Assembly: GCA_944390995.1 (NCBI GenBank)
Contig: CALXSA010000049.1
Location: forward strand, 1 to 7,812
Direction of reading: 5' to 3'
DNA length: 7,812 bases
Origin: an uncultured Clostridia bacterium
Lineage (GTDB): Bacteria; Bacillota_A; Clostridia; TANB77; CAG-508
Every line of letters begins with the position of its first letter. Positions within the stretch are counted from its first letter, which is position 1. The notes under the pieces were generated by a model. The model was not told the origin of the DNA. It ran no database searches and saw nothing but the letters and a program-made list of their open reading frames with translations. A program made the translations under genes and the position numbers. This document shows, piece after piece, positions 6,222-7,812 of the stretch.

Positions 6222-7812
6222 ATGAAAATTACATTAAAAGATGGCTCTGTAAAAGAGGTTCAAAAAGGAATTAGCGTGCTAGAGTTGGCAAAGGAAATTA
6301 GTGAAGGGTTAGCAAGAAATGCTACTTGTGGAAAGGTAAATGGTGAGGTTAAGGACCTAAGGTACGAATTAGAGGAAGATGCTGAGGTTGAAATTCTAAC
6401 TTTTGATAATAGCGAGGATGGAAAAAAGGCATATTGGCATACATGCTCACATGTTATGGCTCAAGCGATTAAAAGGCTTTATGGAAATGATATTAAACTT
6501 GCAATTGGTCCTGCTATAGCAAATGGTTTTTATTATGATTTCGATGTCAAGGAAAATATATCTTCAGATGATTTCGAGAAGATTGAAGCTGAAATGAAAA
6601 AGATTATTAAAGAAGATTTGCCTATTGAGAGGTATTCACTTCCAAGAGAGCAGGCAATAGCGTTTATGAAAGAGCAAGGGGAGGACTACAAGGTAGAGCT
6701 AATAGAGGAACTTCCAGAAGGAGAAGAAATTTCTTTCTACAAACAAGGCGAGTTTACAGACCTTTGTGCTGGTCCTCATTTGATGAGCACAGGTAAGTTA
6801 AAGGCTGTTAAAATTCTTTCTTCATCTGGTGCTTACTGGAGGGGCGACGAGCATAACAAAATGCTTCAAAGGTTCTATGGAATAGCATTTCCAAAGGCTA
6901 GCCAGCTTGAGGAATACTTACAATTTTTGGAAGATGCGAAACAGAGAGACCACAGAAAAATAGGCAAACAATTAAATTTATTTATGACACATGAGTTGGT
7001 AGGTTCTGGTCTTCCAATGTATTTGCCAAATGGAGCTACAATCAGAAGATTGTTAGAACAATACATTATGAATAAGGAAATAAAATTAGGATACAAACAT
7101 GTTTATACACCTTCACTTGCTAATGTTGCATTATACAAAACAAGTGGACATTGGGAACATTACAAAGATGATATGTTTCCTGTGATGAAAATGGATAATG
7201 AAGAAATGGTGTTAAGACCAATGAATTGTCCACACCATATGTTGATATATAAAAATGCAATACATTCTTACAGAGATTTGCCAATAAGAATAGGCGAGCT
7301 TGCACATGATTTTAGATATGAGGCAAGTGGAAGTGTTTGTGGCTTAGAGAGAGTAAGAGAAATGTGTCAAAATGATGCCCATATATTTGTAACACCTGAG
7401 CAAATAAAACCTGTTTTTGGCGAAGTTGTGAATTTGATTCTTGCTGTGTATAAGGACTTTGGGTTTGAAGATTATACATTTAGATTGTCTTTAAGAGACA
7501 AGAACAACAAAGAGAAATATTTTGATGATGACGAAATGTGGGAAAATGCCGAAAGTCAATTAAGGCAAATCTTAAAAGAGCTAAACTTAAATTTCTACGA
7601 GGCAGAAGGAGAAGCCGCTTTCTATGGACCAAAACTAGATGTACAAATAAAAACTGCAATAGGACATGACATTACTATTTCAACATGCCAATTAGACTTC
7701 TTGTTGCCACAAAGGTTTGAACTAGAATATATAGGAGAAGATGGAAAAGCTCATAGACCAATTGTTATTCATAGAGCTATTCTTGGTACTTTTGATAGGT
7801 TCATATCGTTTT
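6222..7812 (+). CDS. thrS: Threonine-tRNA ligase (3' end beyond window)
   Basis: The frame runs open from ATG 6222 to the window end, giving 530 residues. The enzyme charges tRNA-Thr in the cytoplasm. The TGS domain covers about 1-61. The editing domain follows, with its hydrolytic site in HTCSH (His73, His77) and LCAGPH (Cys182, His186), so proofreading of mischarged serine should be intact. The class II catalytic core begins near 245. Its zinc ligands are Cys336 in MNCPHHM, His387 in QNDAH and His517 in IHRAI. Motif 2 Arg365 lies in FRYEASG, and motif 3 starts at HRAILGTFDRF. These line up with E. coli positions 334, 385, 511 and 363 as I recall them. Only the end of motif 3 and the C-terminal anticodon-binding domain, about 100 residues, should be missing. 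The upstream T-box supports both identity and regulation. Confidence 0.98.
   Translation, partial: MKITLKDGSVKEVQKGISVLELAKEISEGLARNATCGKVNGEVKDLRYELEEDAEVEILTFDNSEDGKKAYWHTCSHVMAQAIKRLYGNDIKLAIGPAIANGFYYDFDVKENISSDDFEKIEAEMKKIIKEDLPIERYSLPREQAIAFMKEQGEDYKVELIEELPEGEEISFYKQGEFTDLCAGPHLMSTGKLKAVKILSSSGAYWRGDEHNKMLQRFYGIAFPKASQLEEYLQFLEDAKQRDHRKIGKQLNLFMTHELVGSGLPMYLPNGATIRRLLEQYIMNKEIKLGYKHVYTPSLANVALYKTSGHWEHYKDDMFPVMKMDNEEMVLRPMNCPHHMLIYKNAIHSYRDLPIRIGELAHDFRYEASGSVCGLERVREMCQNDAHIFVTPEQIKPVFGEVVNLILAVYKDFGFEDYTFRLSLRDKNNKEKYFDDDEMWENAESQLRQILKELNLNFYEAEGEAAFYGPKLDVQIKTAIGHDITISTCQLDFLLPQRFELEYIGEDGKAHRPIVIHRAILGTFDRFISF

Noticed and set aside
6875..7305. Minus-strand frames inside thrS
   Set aside because: Antisense to conserved ThrRS catalytic sequence; composition follows from the sense codons.

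Overview
The window is AT-rich, every gene lies on the + strand, and most genes have strong AGGAGG-type ribosome binding sites. A T-box riboswitch precedes a tRNA synthetase gene. Together these point to a Firmicutes genome, most likely a low-GC Clostridia. No species can be named from the sequence alone. No RNA genes, CRISPR arrays, transposases, integrases or phage genes were seen.

Positions 1-4431 are a membrane-transport block. It opens with the 3' part of a large ABC-2 type permease whose start lies before the window. An unrecognised five-helix membrane protein of 424 residues follows. Then comes a translationally coupled NatA-like ATPase and NatB-like permease pair (ATGA overlap). The gaps are short (112 and 85 bases) and hold hairpins but no convincing terminator, so the genes may be co-transcribed. 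The substrate cannot be read from the sequence.

Positions 4432-5866 hold a complete glucose-6-phosphate isomerase gene (pgi), with its start best placed at 4556. It is followed by a terminator-like hairpin.

Positions 5917-7812 are a separately regulated unit. A consensus sigma-A-type promoter drives a threonine T-box leader with Stem I, an ACU specifier, the T-box sequence and a strong intrinsic terminator. This leader precedes thrS, whose last part, the anticodon-binding domain, falls outside the window. Uncharged tRNA-Thr should bind the leader and allow read-through into thrS.

Most of the window is ordinary core-genome content, and I found no strong case for an undescribed system. The items most worth a second look are the unknown membrane protein between the ABC genes, the GGGGAC-containing intergenic palindromes, and the fine structure of the threonine T-box.
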